A stretch of 10,506 nt of DNA, taken from assembly GCA_016283985.1 (NCBI GenBank), contig JAEENZ010000157.1:1-10506 (forward strand), written 5' to 3'. Below the pieces are notes generated by a model. It ran no database searches and was not told the DNA's origin. It saw only the letters and a list, made by a program, of their open reading frames with translations. The position numbers and the translations under genes were made by a program. This stretch comes from Bacteroidales bacterium (GTDB lineage Bacteria; Bacteroidota; Bacteroidia; Bacteroidales; UBA932). Positions 1 through 6,341 of the stretch are shown piece after piece. Every line of letters starts with the position of its first letter. The first letter of the stretch is position 1.

Positions 1-475
1 GGCCTATGTCGGTCATTATTACGAAGAGATATCCTTTCAGGTCGATGCAGTAGCCGACCGTCTGCGTGGCATCGTGTGGTACGATGAAATAGCGTGCCCG
101 CACCTTGCCGGGGATTATCTCCGACCATCCGCCGTCCACCAGGTTCTTTACCACGGGGCCAAGGTATTCTCCTGTCATCCAGTGGGTTGCGAGGGATCCG
201 CGGAGCGTCTTGGTCATCCACACGGGCTTGAGCAGGCGCTTGCAGTAGGGCCCAAGGTTATGGATATGGTCCATGTGGTCGTGAGTGATCAGGATGGCGT
301 CGATGTCGTCGTAGGTGAATCCGTTCTTCAGCAGCTCCTGTTTCAGCCTGCGCATGCTTACGCCGGCGTCAATCACGATTCCGGCACCGCCCTCTTCTCC
401 GTCCATGTGGAGGAAATAGCAGTTGCCGCAGCTGCCGCTGGAAAGGGACTGGAACACTATCTTATTGCTGATCAT
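1..475 (-). CDS. WalJ/YycJ-like MBL-fold metallo-hydrolase, N-terminal part (cut by window edge)
   Basis: The gene starts at ATG 475-473 and runs off the left edge; 158 codons are visible. The N-terminus reads MISNKIVFQSLSSGSCGNCY, the SSGSxGN opening typical of the WalJ/YycJ branch of the metallo-beta-lactamase fold. It continues with IDAG (residues 35-38), the metal-binding signature THDHMDH (64-70), HDATQTVGY (134-142) and TDIG at the cut end, all in family order. Known members are cytoplasmic two-metal hydrolases, probably nucleases or phosphodiesterases, linked in Firmicutes to cell-wall regulation and DNA repair; the role in Bacteroidota is not settled. No signal peptide is present, so it is probably cytoplasmic. 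Its start lies 14 nt inside the end of the upstream TPR gene in another frame, so the two are probably co-transcribed and may be translationally coupled. Family assignment is firm; the physiological role is inference. Confidence 0.9.
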   Translation of the reverse strand, partial: MISNKIVFQSLSSGSCGNCYFLHMDGEEGGAGIVIDAGVSMRRLKQELLKNGFTYDDIDAILITHDHMDHIHNLGPYCKRLLKPVWMTKTLRGSLATHWMTGEYLGPVVKNLVDGGWSEIIPGKVRARYFIVPHDATQTVGYCIDLKGYLFVIMTDIG

Positions 476-2513
476 CGCTCTTGCAGTACTTGGAAATGAC
501 GCTGTAGGCCTCCGTAACGCCCAGTTCGCCGGCGCGGGACAGGTCGATGCATCCCTTCTCCTTATCCTTTATGAAGATGAGGGCGAGGCCCCTGTTGTAG
601 TAGGCGTCACCCATGTCGGGATAGATGCCTATGGCCTTGCCGTAGTTTTCGATAGCTTCCACCATCTGGCTTGAGAGGCAGTACAGGTTGCCCAGGTTGA
701 AATAGAGGTAGGGGATGTCCGGAAGGATGCGTATGGCCTCCCGCATGTCCGCGATGGCCTCGGAGTAGTCGTAATTGCGGTCGATGCGGTCGCTGACGCG
801 GGCCCGTATAGTGCCCTGGTCGTCCATGGTGAGCGTCTGCACGTTACGTTCCATGCTGGCGATGAAGTCAATCATCTCGGCGCGGAGCACGCCCCTGTTC
901 ATCAGATAGAAAGCCTTGTAGAAGCGGGCATAGCGGTCGCGGGTGACATCATCCTCCGCCTGTTTCACGGCCCTGTCGAAGCAGCCCAGGGCGGAATTGT
1001 ACTGTTTGTTCTGCACCTCGTAGATGCCCTGAATGAAGCTGATTTCCGAGGGGGTGAGGCGTGAGTTGCCGGGGCCGCTGCTGCTGTCGCCTGCAAGTAT
1101 GCTGCCCAGGCTGCGGGTGAGCCGGACGGCATGGAGGTCTTCATTGGTGACCGTGACCGGGATGGGAACGGATGCGATGAAGCGCTCCACCAGCGGATTC
1201 TCGAAATCCCTGCGGAGCAGCACCGTGCCGTCTTCGCCGTTCCCGGCTATTTTGAACTTGTATAGGGATTTCAGGCGTATGTCGATATCCCTGTGCTGGA
1301 GGAGCTCGTTGTCGAAGTCCTTCTTGGCGAAATCGGCGTCCAGAGCCAGCAGGGAGCTGTATTTGCGTGTGGTGTCGGCGAAGTCGGCCTGGCCTCCGGC
1401 CTGTTTGCTCTGATACTCGGCCACCTTCCTTCGGGCGATCTCGTAGTCGGCCTTTGAGGCCTTCCTGCGGCCCATCATGTTCTCCACGTAGGACCTGTTC
1501 ATGTAGGCCTTTGCGAAGTCTGGATAGAGGGCGATGGCCATGTTGTAGTCTTCGAGGGCATCCTGCCAGCGGCCCATCTCTATGAAGTAGCCTGCCCGGT
1601 TGAAGAAGGCGAGTACGTTGCCGGGATTGATGCCTATCACGCGGTCCATGTCGTCCAGCGCCCCTTCGAAATCTCCGACCTGGGCCTTCAGGAGGCTCCT
1701 GTTGTAGAGGGTGAGGGCGTTGCCGGGCTCATCCTTGAGAACCCTGTCCAGATCTTCCATGGCGTCCTTCGGCCTGTTGACTTCGGCATACATCAGTGCC
1801 CTGTTGAAATAGGCGAAGGTGTTGGTGGTATCCATGCGGATGGCGAGGTCCATGTCGGCGATGCCCTTTTCGAAATCTCCGCTCGCGGCGTACACGCGCC
1901 CACGACGGATATAGCCCTCAGGGTCGTAGCGGTCGAGCTTGATGGCCCTGTTGTAGTCTGCAAGGGCCTTGACAGTATCTTTGCAGAAAAGCCAGCAGGC
2001 GCCGCGGTTGAGGTATGCCCCGGGGTCCTTGGGTTCTTTTTTGATATATCGGTCGAAATCCGCGATTGCCTCGTCGAAGCGCTGAGCCAGGAAATACGTG
2101 ACACCGCGGCTGAAGTAGATGCCCGCGAAGCCAGGCCTCAGTTCTATTGCCCGGTTGAGGTCCTTGAGGCCCTCTTCGTACTGTCCCTGCCGGCTGCGGG
2201 TGATGCCGCGGTAGTGGTAGCCGTTGGTGAAAACGGGATTCAGCCGCACCGAGCGGTCGAAATCCTGCTGCGCTCCGCGGATGTCCCCGAGGTTGTACTT
2301 GGAGATGCCGCGATAGAAAAAGTTCCAGTAGTCGGTGGTGTCGAGCCTTGCGAGTACGTTGAAATTCTCGATGGCCAGGGCGTATTTGCCGTCAGCGAAG
2401 GCCTGCCTGCCCCTGAGGAAGAAAACGTCCTTGTCGTACTGTGCGGAAAGGCTCCCCGATGGCAAGCATGCCATGGAGAACAAAAAGATTATTGCCAGCA
2501 CGAACTTTTTCAT
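462..2513 (-). CDS. Exported tetratricopeptide-repeat (TPR) protein
   Basis: 683 residues from the chosen start. The frame is open to an ATG at 2555, but the ATG at 2513 gives a classic signal peptide (MKKFVLAIIFLFSMAC..., likely cleavage after SLSA at residue 24) and sits just downstream of a promoter-like element, so I prefer it. Mature residues about 29-362 form roughly ten consecutive 34-residue TPR units, with repeated signatures such as AYxNRG, DFEKGIADMDLAI and ALxDYNxAI. Residues about 363-488 do not read as TPR. A second TPR block follows at about 490-675, ending in a segment resembling the termini of other Bacteroidota TPR proteins (KEKGCIDLSRAGELG). TPR arrays bind proteins or peptides; there is no catalytic domain. 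Export to the periplasm or outer membrane is predicted and the partner is unknown. It is followed immediately by the WalJ-like gene, overlapping by 14 nt. Confidence 0.88.
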   Translation of the reverse strand: MKKFVLAIIFLFSMACLPSGSLSAQYDKDVFFLRGRQAFADGKYALAIENFNVLARLDTTDYWNFFYRGISKYNLGDIRGAQQDFDRSVRLNPVFTNGYHYRGITRSRQGQYEEGLKDLNRAIELRPGFAGIYFSRGVTYFLAQRFDEAIADFDRYIKKEPKDPGAYLNRGACWLFCKDTVKALADYNRAIKLDRYDPEGYIRRGRVYAASGDFEKGIADMDLAIRMDTTNTFAYFNRALMYAEVNRPKDAMEDLDRVLKDEPGNALTLYNRSLLKAQVGDFEGALDDMDRVIGINPGNVLAFFNRAGYFIEMGRWQDALEDYNMAIALYPDFAKAYMNRSYVENMMGRRKASKADYEIARRKVAEYQSKQAGGQADFADTTRKYSSLLALDADFAKKDFDNELLQHRDIDIRLKSLYKFKIAGNGEDGTVLLRRDFENPLVERFIASVPIPVTVTNEDLHAVRLTRSLGSILAGDSSSGPGNSRLTPSEISFIQGIYEVQNKQYNSALGCFDRAVKQAEDDVTRDRYARFYKAFYLMNRGVLRAEMIDFIASMERNVQTLTMDDQGTIRARVSDRIDRNYDYSEAIADMREAIRILPDIPYLYFNLGNLYCLSSQMVEAIENYGKAIGIYPDMGDAYYNRGLALIFIKDKEKGCIDLSRAGELGVTEAYSVISKYCKSDDQQ

Positions 2514-2521
2514 TACTTTTG
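2492..2521 (+). promoter_or_regulatory. Predicted Bacteroidota-type promoter for the M28-like gene
   Basis: A perfect match to the -7 consensus TAnnTTTG (TACTTTTG, 2514-2521) lies 19 nt after a TTG at 2492-2494, close to the -33/-7 spacing known for the primary sigma factor of Bacteroides. Transcription would start near 2527, giving a leader of about 34 nt before ATG 2561. The -33 part lies inside the signal-peptide codons of the opposing TPR gene, and the -7 part abuts its start codon. The motif is short, so this is a prediction. Confidence 0.5.
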
Positions 2522-2543
2522 TATTGCTTTGCGCACAATCAAG

Positions 2544-2551
2544 CAAAGATA
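2544..2551 (-). promoter_or_regulatory. Predicted -7 element for the TPR/WalJ operon
   Basis: On the minus strand this reads TATCTTTG, a perfect match to TAnnTTTG. Transcription would begin near 2538, about 25 nt before the preferred TPR start at 2513. I see no good -33 TTG at the expected place (around 2571-2574), so it is supported by the -7 element only. It supports 2513 rather than 2555 as the start, because an ATG at 2555 would lie upstream of the transcript. Confidence 0.45.
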
Positions 2552-2560
2552 ACATTTATT

Positions 2561-3466
2561 ATGCCTATTTCCGCCCGTCCGGCAAAAATTCTTCTCATTC
2601 TCTGCATGCTGCTTCCGGCGGCCCGGGGCTTCGCCGCTCCGGAAGGGGAGGATAAGTCTTTGCTGGAGAGCGCGTTGCGGCGGGATGTGGAGTTCTTCTC
2701 CGACAGCCTCTGTGCGGGACGCAGGACGGGCTCTGCGGGTGGCAGCGATGCCGCATTCTACATCATCCGCCGCCTGTACAAGCTTGGTTACGACGTGCGC
2801 ACGGAGAGTTTCCGTACCGAACAGGATGCCGTAGGAAGGAACATAATCGCGACTCCTTCAGGTGGCCTATCCCGTTCTGCCGCCCGCCTGCCCATTTTGC
2901 TTATGGCATCTTACGACGGTCTCGGGAAGATAGGGGACCGCTTCTATCCGGGAGCGGACAGCAATGCTTCCGGCGTGGCCGCCCTGCTTTGGTTGGCGGA
3001 GAGCCTGAAGGGGCGCACGGACGTGATCCTGGCATTCGTGGACGGGCATAATTCCAACATGTCCGGGGCATACGCCCTGAAATCATCCATGGCACGCCAG
3101 CGCCTGCGCATGGTCGTGAGCCTGGATATCCTTGGCAGTACGCTTGCGCCTCCGGACAGGTACTGGAAGAATTATCTCATTGTGCTCGGCGGGGCCGGAT
3201 GGCAGCGGAGCCTGGAGCGGGCCAACATGGAAACTGCCCTGCATCTCTACTATGACTACTATGGCAGCCGTTCCTTTACGGACCTCTTCTACCGCAAGGT
3301 CAGCGACCACAAGGTTTTTCTCGACCGTGGCATACCCGTATTGATGTTCACTTCGGGCATCACGATGAATACGAACAGGGAAGGGGACACTTCCGAATCC
3401 CTTGATTATGGGATATTTGCAGAACGTGTGACGCTTATCTCCAACTGGCTTCGGGCGCTTCAGTAA
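2561..3466 (+). CDS. M28-family peptidase-like exported protein, probably catalytically impaired
   Basis: 301 residues. The frame is open further upstream, but ATG 2561 starts a signal peptide (MPISARPAKILLILCMLLPA, likely cleavage near GFAA at about 23-26), clears the TPR gene and follows a promoter match. The layout is M28 aminopeptidase-like: GRNIIATPSGG (92-102), MASYDGLG (115-122), FYPGADSNASGVAALL (128-143), VDGHNSNMSGAYAL (160-173), SLDILG (187-192), SDHKVFLDRGIP (248-259) and a C-terminal SESLDYGIFAERVTLI. Family members bind two zinc ions through His, bridging Asp, Glu, Asp and His. Here the first His is Ser117, the bridging Asp is Ser134, and the Glu-Glu pair is His163-Asn164. Asp119, Asp189 and His250 remain. 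Normal dinuclear catalysis is therefore unlikely, and a binding role or altered chemistry is possible. It converges on the GH106-like gene with a 7-bp overlap. Confidence 0.85.
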   Translation: MPISARPAKILLILCMLLPAARGFAAPEGEDKSLLESALRRDVEFFSDSLCAGRRTGSAGGSDAAFYIIRRLYKLGYDVRTESFRTEQDAVGRNIIATPSGGLSRSAARLPILLMASYDGLGKIGDRFYPGADSNASGVAALLWLAESLKGRTDVILAFVDGHNSNMSGAYALKSSMARQRLRMVVSLDILGSTLAPPDRYWKNYLIVLGGAGWQRSLERANMETALHLYYDYYGSRSFTDLFYRKVSDHKVFLDRGIPVLMFTSGITMNTNREGDTSESLDYGIFAERVTLISNWLRALQ

Positions 3467-6276
3467 AGCACTACGGGCCCGAGCAGTCCGGCAGATACGA
3501 GAGGATGGTCGCGCCGCAGGATGAAACGTCTTGCGGCGTTGTTCTCTTTGCCCAGCGAACGGACGTAGTTGCCCATCATCGTGGTTACGCGGATTTCTAT
3601 TTCATTGTCTCCGGGGTGCAGCAGGCCGGCAACCTCAAAAGTGCTGTCCCCCCACCAGCGAAGGCCCGCATCCTGTCCGTTTATGCGTAGCTCCGCGATG
3701 TCGCATACGCGCCCAAGATTGATGTAGGCGGGGATTTCTTCCCCAAGGGTCAGCGTGGTGCGGTAGGTGGCTGTTCCCATGAAGGTTGGGTGGGTATCCT
3801 TCAGGTCCGAAAGGGTGTCGCAGCTGAAGCGTATCAGCGTATCTACTTGAGGGTTACACAGTTCCACCGTCCAGCCCTTGAGTGGTTCGCCGGTGCCTGA
3901 GGGCAGGCGCTTCCACTGGGGGGCCTTTCCTCCCAGGCGGCTGAAAGAGATGACGATAGTCTCGGAAGGGCCGAGTTCCAGGTGCACGCGGTTCCCGTCC
4001 ATCTTCAGCGAATAGCGCTTGCCTTCCGATGGATCATAAATCCAGGCCTTGCGGCCTTTGCATATCTTCGGGTCGAATTCCAGATCCGTGCTCTGCCGGG
4101 CGGAGAAACTCGCGTTCGCGAACAGGAACCAGTGGGACCCGTCGTCCGCGCGATAATGGTTCTGGAGCAGGAAACGGTCCGGCTTCGAGATGCCCACGGC
4201 ATGGGGGAGTGAGAAGCGCTTCTGGGCATCCGCATACCATTCCAGGTAGGCGTCATTTTCCGCTTTGGGCAAGAGGATGAAACTGTCCGGGAAGGATGCC
4301 CTGAGGGCGTCCACCTTGTCTTTGACGGTCTCGTTGCGTGCGGAGAAATCCTTGAGTCCCAGTGACTTGTGCGGATAGCATCCTACGCAGAAAACGCGTC
4401 CGCCGCCTTCCAGGAAGGCCTCTATCTTGGCGAGCACGTCTTCTTCGATGCCCTTGTTCTCCACTATGAACAGCACCGGGTAGGCCTTGGGCCCGAAGCA
4501 GAGGCGGCCGTCCTTCACCGTCATATCCCGGAGCACCCCCTCGCTCACGTAATCCGCCCCGCCGCCGTTCTTGTGCACGGCCTCCCAGATGAGTGAGGTG
4601 TACGGGGTGTTCAGTTTTACCGGGAAGGGCTCGTTCTGTGCTCCCAGCTCGCTCCAGAGGTCTCCGTTTGCCGGAAGGATGGCGATGTCGGTGACCATGT
4701 CGGTGTTCTGGAGGATGGCGCTGAGGCGCGCCCGATAGTCGTTCAGATGCTTCACGAAGGGCCACCAGGTGTTACGCTCGTTATGGAAGGTGCCGTACTG
4801 CACCCAGCCCGGGAAAGGCGCGTCGAGGGGGGAGTAATTGAATCCGTGCCAGACGGAGTGGGTTATGCCGGAGAAGGCCGCCATGTCCGAACCCAACTTG
4901 ACGAACTCCAGGGGCACGTTGAAAACCTTGTAGGTGTTGGTCATCTCCTCCGCGCTGACGGTCCTCTTTCCGGCAAGATGCGCGGCAGAAGAGACGTATT
5001 TGTTCACCATCGTATAGCCGCGGCCGCGCCTGTAGTCCTCGTCTCCCATCTCCTCGCCGAGACGGTGCTTCAGCCAGTTGGTGGTCCAGGATTCCCCTTC
5101 GGGGATGTCGTAGCCGAGGGATGAGTCCAGGGGCCAGAAACCGCGCCCGTAGGCCTGTGCACGAGATTTTACGCCCTTTTCCTTGCACCAGGCCAGGAAG
5201 GTGCGCGTGTAACGCTCGTAATTCAGTTCCATGCGGGTGATCTCGAAATCGTAGCGGGCACGCTGCACCTGCTCCTCGAATTCCGGGGTGCGGGCCGCGC
5301 CGTACCTATAATTGGAAACGTCTCCCAGACGACCCATCTGGAACATTATGTAGGGGAACCAGGGCATGATGTCGTAGCCGCGCCTGTGCTGGAACTCCTC
5401 GGCGAAATCCGCGGTCCAGTTGCATCCTTCGAGCTCCATATTGTCGACGAAAAACGCGCGCAGATGTCCGCTGAGGGGGCCTGTGGCGGCCTCGATAGTG
5501 GAGGCCATATGATCCAGATAACGGCGGATGGCCCCGGTGTTCATATAGTCTATCTGGCTGCCTGCAGCCCCCGGAGCACCGTTGATCACGCTTGCGAAGG
5601 AGTCGAAACGGATGAGGCTGTAGAGCCACCAGACGCCTTCGGGAGCGTCCGTCTCCAGGATATCCCCGTGGAAGCGGTCCGTGATGTCAATAGCCTGGTC
5701 TAGGTTTCCTATTCCCTGGGGAACCAGCATCATCTTGAGTATTTCCGCCGTGCGGCGGGGATTGGTTACCGTAGTGAGGGGATCGGCCGCTTTGATAAGC
5801 GCGAAGCGAGATATCTCTATGTGGGGTTTCGTAAGCGAATCCGCCACGGTTATGATTACTGACGCACGGTCTTCTTTAGGTAGGTTTTCCGCACCGAAAG
5901 GCCATCCTGAGCCTATCAGGAGGTCGCAGCCCATGCCCAGGCGCTTCGTTTCATCGAAAGCGGTCCGAAGGCATTCCAGCCACTCGTCGCTCAGATAATC
6001 GAGAGCTTTGCGGCCCACCGTGTCGGCGCCGGAAGGGAACTCTATCGGGCTGATTTCCACTCCTCCTATGCCCGCGTCGTGCATCACCTGCAGTTCCCGG
6101 ATGATCTCAGACGGCTCCACCCGGTCCCCGTTCCACCACCAGCGCACGTATGGCCTGTATTGCATCGCGGGAGCGCAGAACTGCCGGTCGATGTCTTTGG
6201 CTTTTACGGTCTTGGCATTAAGATCGAAACTCACAAGTGCAAGAAAAAGGGTTATCGGCAGGAGAGAGTGTTTCAT
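3460..6276 (-). CDS. GH106-like glycoside hydrolase (alpha-L-rhamnosidase family or relative), exported
   Basis: 938 residues with a signal peptide (MKHSLLPITLFLALVSFDLNA, likely cleavage after residue 21). GH106-type signatures include YVRWWWNGD (43-51), AGIGGVEISP (68-77), LLIGSGWPFG (119-128), FFVDNMELEGCNWTADFAEEF (275-295), GRGFWPLD (377-384), PEGESW (392-397), SAEEMTNTYKVFNVPLEFVK (441-460) and WHGFNYSP (476-483). A flavodoxin-like segment at about 528-640 and a C-terminal galactose-binding-like beta-sandwich (about 830-938, ending GLLGPVVLY) complete the usual architecture. Characterised GH106 enzymes are alpha-L-rhamnosidases acting on pectic glycans such as rhamnogalacturonans; rhamnose specificity here is inferred. 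Candidate acidic residues are Glu393, Glu395, Glu443 and Glu444, which I cannot assign to roles. It probably acts in the periplasm. It is divergent from pgi across 65 bp and convergent with the M28-like gene. No SusC/D genes are adjacent. Confidence 0.87.
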   Translation of the reverse strand: MKHSLLPITLFLALVSFDLNAKTVKAKDIDRQFCAPAMQYRPYVRWWWNGDRVEPSEIIRELQVMHDAGIGGVEISPIEFPSGADTVGRKALDYLSDEWLECLRTAFDETKRLGMGCDLLIGSGWPFGAENLPKEDRASVIITVADSLTKPHIEISRFALIKAADPLTTVTNPRRTAEILKMMLVPQGIGNLDQAIDITDRFHGDILETDAPEGVWWLYSLIRFDSFASVINGAPGAAGSQIDYMNTGAIRRYLDHMASTIEAATGPLSGHLRAFFVDNMELEGCNWTADFAEEFQHRRGYDIMPWFPYIMFQMGRLGDVSNYRYGAARTPEFEEQVQRARYDFEITRMELNYERYTRTFLAWCKEKGVKSRAQAYGRGFWPLDSSLGYDIPEGESWTTNWLKHRLGEEMGDEDYRRGRGYTMVNKYVSSAAHLAGKRTVSAEEMTNTYKVFNVPLEFVKLGSDMAAFSGITHSVWHGFNYSPLDAPFPGWVQYGTFHNERNTWWPFVKHLNDYRARLSAILQNTDMVTDIAILPANGDLWSELGAQNEPFPVKLNTPYTSLIWEAVHKNGGGADYVSEGVLRDMTVKDGRLCFGPKAYPVLFIVENKGIEEDVLAKIEAFLEGGGRVFCVGCYPHKSLGLKDFSARNETVKDKVDALRASFPDSFILLPKAENDAYLEWYADAQKRFSLPHAVGISKPDRFLLQNHYRADDGSHWFLFANASFSARQSTDLEFDPKICKGRKAWIYDPSEGKRYSLKMDGNRVHLELGPSETIVISFSRLGGKAPQWKRLPSGTGEPLKGWTVELCNPQVDTLIRFSCDTLSDLKDTHPTFMGTATYRTTLTLGEEIPAYINLGRVCDIAELRINGQDAGLRWWGDSTFEVAGLLHPGDNEIEIRVTTMMGNYVRSLGKENNAARRFILRRDHPLVSAGLLGPVVLY

Positions 6277-6281
6277 ATGTT

Positions 6282-6289
6282 CAAATATA
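6282..6289 (-). promoter_or_regulatory. Predicted -7 element for the GH106-like gene
   Basis: On the minus strand this reads TATATTTG, a perfect TAnnTTTG match. It ends only 5 nt before the ATG at 6276, so a start 4-7 nt downstream would give a leaderless or almost leaderless mRNA. No clear -33 TTG is seen near 6309-6312. The alternatives are a chance match in AT-rich DNA or a promoter elsewhere. Confidence 0.35.
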
Positions 6290-6301
6290 CGGGATTTTTA
6301 G

Positions 6302-6309
6302 TAATTTTG
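6302..6309 (+). promoter_or_regulatory. Predicted -7 element for pgi
   Basis: TAATTTTG is a perfect TAnnTTTG match, with a partial -33 element (TTC instead of TTG) at 6280-6282, 19 nt upstream. Transcription would start near 6315, leaving a leader of about 27 nt before ATG 6342. The leader is A/T-rich without a strong Shine-Dalgarno, as is common in Bacteroidota. The position just upstream of a housekeeping gene supports it. Confidence 0.5.
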
Positions 6310-6341
6310 CGTTCGTTCGATGAAACAAATTATTATCTGAT

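Noticed and set aside
462..2513. Repeated DNA in the TPR gene as a possible repeat array or CRISPR
   Set aside because: The periodicity of about 102 bp comes from degenerate 34-residue TPR units; there are no near-identical direct repeats with unique spacers.
2501..2520. A lipoprotein signal at the TPR protein N-terminus (Cys16)
   Set aside because: The residues before Cys16 (SMA) do not fit a lipobox, and a good signal peptidase I site (SLSA) follows.
2514..2555. Upstream extension of the TPR protein to ATG 2555 (14 extra residues)
   Set aside because: The extension would put the signal peptide behind an odd leader, and this ATG lies upstream of the predicted transcript start, whereas ATG 2513 gives a canonical signal peptide.
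2441..2560. Upstream extension of the M28-like protein to ATG 2441
   Set aside because: It would overlap the opposing TPR gene by 73 bp and bury the signal peptide; ATG 2561 starts exactly at a signal peptide and follows a promoter match.
4253..4765. A 170-codon minus-strand open frame inside the GH106-like gene
   Set aside because: Same-strand out-of-frame shadow with Arg/Pro/Gly-rich composition typical of frame-shifted G+C-rich DNA; the GH106 frame is continuous through it.
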